Shown here one piece after another: positions 51,892 through 54,540 of a stretch of 54,540 nt of DNA (its first letter is position 1; the number at the start of each line of letters is the position of its first letter). A model generated the notes under the pieces. The model had not been told where the DNA came from. It did no database searches and saw nothing but the letters and a program-made list of their open reading frames with translations. The stretch covers positions 1-54,540 of the forward strand of contig VGZV01000014.1 in NCBI GenBank assembly GCA_016872385.1. The letters are read 5' to 3'. A program made the translations under genes and the position numbers. The DNA comes from SAR202 cluster bacterium. Lineage in GTDB: Bacteria; Chloroflexota; Dehalococcoidia; Lucifugimonadales; UBA3495.

Positions 51892-52018
51892 GGGTCATTC
51901 CATTGTCACCGGAGGTAGGGGCGGACACGCAGGTCTGCCCTGTGTCCAGAAGGTCTGACGAAGGCGCACACGCAGGTGCGCCCCTAGGGGACTCCCCAGA
52001 ATGAAAAGACCCTGGGAC
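51892..52018. repeat. Family F repeat, copy 2
   Basis: GGAGGTAGGGGCGGACACGC, AGGTCTGCCC, GGCGCACACGCAGGTGCGCC, CCTAGGGG and the end AGAATGAAAAGACCCTGGGA. It aligns to 31354-31472. A family C fragment follows (52018-52060). Confidence 0.75.
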
Positions 52019-52085
52019 AATTGCTCCTTCCCCTTGCCAAGGGGGAAGGCGGCATTGCACGAAAAGTGATTGCGCCTAACGGGAA

Positions 52086-52218
52086 ATGCCATCCTGAGCG
52101 AAGCGAAGGATCTAAAAACGCTGTCGTATGAACGCTGGTCGAGCCTGGTTGGCCGGGTTTCTAGATTCCTCGTCGTCCCGATGGAATCGGGACTCCTCAG
52201 AATGACAGTTTTTGTGCA
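52086..52218. repeat. Family E MITE-like element, copy 2
   Basis: GCCATCCTGAGCGAAGCGAA at the left and GACTCCTCAGAATGACAGTT at the right, with TTTCTAGATTCCTCGTCGTC inside. It is the reverse of the copy at 7611-7738. A last family C fragment lies at 52224-52300. No gene exists in 51853-52304. Confidence 0.75.
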
Positions 52219-52304
52219 AGGCCGGGGGAAGGTTGGGATGGGGGTGGTCTTCGCTGACCTCGCCCCCTTTCGTAAATGGGGTTGGGGGGATTATTCGGGA
52301 TTTC

Positions 52305-53168
52305 CTACCCTGGCCGCCGACCCACCAGGCTTACCCAGTCCTCCCGCGGCCGCCGCTCAATAGGGGCAAACCCCAGGGCGGCCAGGGCGTCGTGGACTCC
52401 CTGCTCCTGGTCCTGAATGATGCCGGAGGCCACCAGGCTGCCGCCGGGCTTGAGCACCGGCAGAATGAAGGGGGCGCGCTCCTGCACCGCCCGGGCCGAG
52501 ATGTTGGCCACCACCAGGTCAAACTGGTCCGGCTGGGCCTGGGGATGGGGCACCGTGCCGGTGGCTAAAGCCACCTGCGGCAGGATGCCCAGCCGCCGGA
52601 AGTTCTGGCGGGCGGCGCGCACCGCGTCTGGGTCTATGTCCAGGGCCAGCACCGAGGCCGCGCCCAGCTTGATGGCGGCGATGGTGAGGATGCCGGAGCC
52701 GGTGCCCAGATCCAGGACGGTCATGCCCGGCTTCACCAGAGTTTCCATAGCGGTTAGGCAGGTGTAGGTGGTGGGGTGGTAGCCGGTGCCAAAGGCCATG
52801 CCCGGGTCCAGCTCAATCAGCACGTCGCCGGGACTGGCCTGGTATTCAATCCAGGAGGGCTTGATGACCAGCCGATGGCCCACCCGCAGCAGGCTGAAGT
52901 GAGCCTTCCAGGAGTTCTGCCAGTCTTCGCCTTCGTCCAGGGGTCTTACTTTCAGCTCCCCCAGGGGCTGCAAAAGGCTGGCCAGCTTGACGCCGATCTC
53001 GATGCGGGCCATGCGGTGGCGGGAGGTGTCCGCCAGGTAGGTGCGCAGCAGCACCTGGTCGGGGCCTTCCTGCTCCATGCTCACGCCGTGGCCGTAACGG
53101 TCGAAGAGGTAGGAGATGGGTTCCACGTACTCGTAGGGTACGACGATGCTCAGTTCTTGCCAGATCAT
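52305..53168 (-). CDS. prmA: Ribosomal protein L11 methyltransferase
   Basis: 287 residues from ATG 53168, 10 bases after the dnaJ stop; the longer frame to 53312 lies inside dnaJ. MIWQELSIVVPYEYVEPISY is a normal PrmA start. SAM site VLDLGTGSGILTIAAIKLGA, 'ALDIDPDAVRAARQNFRRLG', 'VVANISARAVQERAPFILPV' and the substrate segment GMAFGTGYHPTTYTCLTAME (family GxAFGTGxHxTT). It trimethylates L11. dnaJ-prmA order is common in bacteria. Confidence 0.93.
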   Translation of the reverse strand: MIWQELSIVVPYEYVEPISYLFDRYGHGVSMEQEGPDQVLLRTYLADTSRHRMARIEIGVKLASLLQPLGELKVRPLDEGEDWQNSWKAHFSLLRVGHRLVIKPSWIEYQASPGDVLIELDPGMAFGTGYHPTTYTCLTAMETLVKPGMTVLDLGTGSGILTIAAIKLGAASVLALDIDPDAVRAARQNFRRLGILPQVALATGTVPHPQAQPDQFDLVVANISARAVQERAPFILPVLKPGGSLVASGIIQDQEQGVHDALAALGFAPIERRPREDWVSLVGRRPG

Positions 53169-53178
53169 GGGTGCAGCA

Positions 53179-54327
53179 CTAACCCAGAGCGTCTTTGATG
53201 CGGCCAAACAGTCCCTTGTCCTTGCCGGATGCGTCGGCTTCGGCGTCGGCTTCGGGCTTGTTTGGCTCCAGGGAGCGGGCGAAATCCTCCAGCAGCTTGC
53301 GCTGTTGGGCATTGAGGGACTTGGGCACCTGCACCTGCACCGCTACCCGCAGATCGCCGCGGCGGTGGTCCTCCAGGTGGGGCACCCCCTTGCCCTTGAT
53401 GCGGAACTCGGCGCCAGGCTGGGTGCCCTGGGGAATCTTCAGGTTCTCCGGATCCCCATCAAGGGTAGGTATCTGCTTTTCCGTACCCAGGGCGGCTTCG
53501 GCCACGTTCAACCACAGCGGGTATAGCAGGTCATATCCCTCTCTGCTGAACACCTTGTCGGGTTGGACCTCTATGTACACGTACAGGTTGCCGTTGGGAC
53601 CGCCATTGCGCCCCACGTCGCCCTCGCCGGTCAGGCGCACCTGCATGCCGTGCTCTACTCCAGCGGGGACGCGCACCGCTAAACGGCGCTGGCGGCGCTC
53701 CACGCCGTTGCCGCGGCACTGGGTGCAAGGCGTTTCAATTACGCTGCCCCGGCCCTGGCAGGTGGGGCAGGCGCCAATGTGGGCAAACTGGCCAAACACG
53801 CTACGCTGGGTGCGCCGCACCTGGCCGCTGCCCCGGCAGGTGCCGCAAGTCTTGGCGGTGGTGCCTGGCTCGCTGCCGGAACCGGTGCAGCGCTGGCAGT
53901 CCTCTGTGCGGGGCACTTCCACTTCCTGCTCCACGCCAAAGGCCGCTTCCTTAAAAGACAAGGTCATCCGGTATTGCAGGTCGCCGCCCCGCTGGGGTTC
54001 CCGCGCGCGGCGGGCTGAAGTATCGCCGAAGAAAGAGTCAAATATATCCCCAAAGCCGCCAAAAACGTCAAATCCGTCAAAGGGCCGGTCAAACCCGCCA
54101 TTGCCGCCCACCCCGGCGTGGCCGAAGCGGTCGTACTGGGCGCGCTTCTTGGCGTCGGCCAGCACCTGGTAGGCCTCGTTAATCTCCTTGAACTTCTCCT
54201 CGGCGTCGGGGCTTTTGTTGCGGTCAGGGTGGTACTGCATAGCCTTCTTGCGAAAGGCCTTGCGGATCTCCTCTTCATTGTCGGTACTGGATACGCCTAG
54301 GACCTCGTAGTAATCGAGTTTTGGCAT
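53179..54327 (-). CDS. dnaJ: Chaperone protein DnaJ
   Basis: 382 residues. Hsp40 co-chaperone of DnaK. J-domain with His33-Pro34-Asp35 (QYHPDRN), a Gly/Phe-rich linker ([20 protein letters not shown]), four zinc-binding CxxCxGxG repeats ([32 protein letters not shown]) and two C-terminal beta domains. No CIRCE element or other heat-shock operator was seen in the leader, and grpE/dnaK are not in the window. ATG 54327. Confidence 0.95.
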   Translation of the reverse strand: MPKLDYYEVLGVSSTDNEEEIRKAFRKKAMQYHPDRNKSPDAEEKFKEINEAYQVLADAKKRAQYDRFGHAGVGGNGGFDRPFDGFDVFGGFGDIFDSFFGDTSARRAREPQRGGDLQYRMTLSFKEAAFGVEQEVEVPRTEDCQRCTGSGSEPGTTAKTCGTCRGSGQVRRTQRSVFGQFAHIGACPTCQGRGSVIETPCTQCRGNGVERRQRRLAVRVPAGVEHGMQVRLTGEGDVGRNGGPNGNLYVYIEVQPDKVFSREGYDLLYPLWLNVAEAALGTEKQIPTLDGDPENLKIPQGTQPGAEFRIKGKGVPHLEDHRRGDLRVAVQVQVPKSLNAQQRKLLEDFARSLEPNKPEADAEADASGKDKGLFGRIKDALG

Positions 54328-54378
54328 GAGGAACTTACTCTTTTATCAATTCCAAATTATTTGAAGGCAATCTTATAA

Positions 54379-54408
54379 ATTATAGTGCAGCCTTTAGCTT
54401 GTGCTCAA
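54379..54408 (-). promoter_or_regulatory. Promoter of dnaJ-prmA
   Basis: Minus strand TTGAGC (54403-54408), an 18-base spacer and a perfect TATAAT (54379-54384). Start near 54372, a leader of about 45 bases. Confidence 0.7.
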
Positions 54409-54426
54409 TAGCGCGTATTCACTCAC

Positions 54427-54475
54427 CTAAAATGTTACCCAAAGGGGTATGGTTCCCTCAGCTAGAAATGTTACC
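54427..54475 (+). repeat. Direct repeats at the presumed IS left end
   Basis: CTAAAATGTTACC (54427-54439) and CTAGAAATGTTACC (54462-54475) repeat 35 bases apart. They precede the partial transposase-like frame and may be transposase-binding sites. Confidence 0.45.
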
Positions 54476-54484
54476 GAGGGAATC

Positions 54485-54540
54485 ATGGCGAGTGAAGAGA
54501 AGATGACCGTGGATGAACGGCGCAAGTACCTGAAATTGAT
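54485..54540 (+). CDS. Transposase/integrase-like protein, N-terminus only (partial)
   Basis: The ATG at 54485 with GAGGG upstream opens 18 codons up to the window end: MASEEKMTVDERRKYLKL. The 'MTVDERRKYLK' opening resembles the start of DDE transposases common in Chloroflexota (an 'ERxKYLRxMxxRY' helix). Only 18 residues are visible, so the call is tentative. The direct repeats just upstream support an IS end. Confidence 0.5.
   Translation, partial: MASEEKMTVDERRKYLKL

Noticed and set aside
54328..54378. CIRCE/HrcA operator before dnaJ
   Set aside because: No TTAGCACTC-N9-GAGTGCTAA-like inverted repeat is found.

Overview
The window is a roughly 60% GC bacterial chromosome segment that reads as a member of the Chloroflexota, probably Dehalococcoidia-like. 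This is inference from gene content, not from a marker tree. The pointers are an F420-type luciferase-like oxidoreductase, an inositol-phospholipid gene set (ino1, PimA-like glycosyltransferase, CDP-alcohol phosphatidyltransferase), a small SWIM-finger protein, two FabF-type condensing enzymes and many short palindromic intergenic repeats. About 55 genes are present. Most are single-copy housekeeping genes, with short accessory islands between them.

Layout: the window opens with the last codons of an IS110-like transposase (1-90). Then come a B12/radical SAM protein with a repetitive C-terminus, fabF, a small membrane protein and recJ (0.5-5.9 kb), and a frameshifted two-domain lipoprotein gene (6.4-7.5 kb). 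The minus-strand block rsmA-ispE-lgt (7.8-10.4 kb) is followed by SRP RNA. A DUF4258/YgiT-finger pair, galU, DUF2269 and DinB genes lead to minus-strand lepA, oppF-oppD and tRNA-Lys/tRNA-Leu (13.9-18.3 kb). A phosphoesterase, an MFS carrier, a flavin reductase, an alpha/beta hydrolase, a DUF6398-like protein, an epimerase, folC and a second fabF run to 27.2 kb. After a broken brnT/brnA module come alaS, ruvX, a nitrilase-family gene, tRNA-Gln and a higBA-type pair (27.3-34.4 kb). A sugar nucleotidyltransferase precedes the classic MoxR-DUF58-DUF4129 trio, and a TPP riboswitch with its own terminator precedes thiC (34.7-41.3 kb).

The most interesting stretch is 41.4-49.7 kb. It holds (i) a DUF262/HEPN two-gene module whose DUF262 gene carries a one-base frameshift, (ii) a two-thioredoxin-fold protein with an in-frame TGA exactly where the first cysteine of its second CxxC motif should be, followed by a convincing bacterial SECIS-like hairpin, so a probable selenoprotein, and (iii) an inositol-lipid cluster, ino1-GT4-CDP-alcohol phosphatidyltransferase, with a long structured leader in front of ino1. 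The window ends with a PP2C phosphatase/protein-kinase-like pair, prmA-dnaJ, and the first codons of what is probably another IS transposase.

Intergenic space is dominated by at least six families of short inverted or palindromic repeats. One is MITE-like with terminal inverted repeats. Copies abut or overlap the ends of several genes (ruvX start, phosphoesterase stop, galU stop, DinB start). Four accessory genes (lipoprotein, HEPN-linked DUF262, a hypothetical, brnT) carry single disabling changes while the housekeeping genes are intact.
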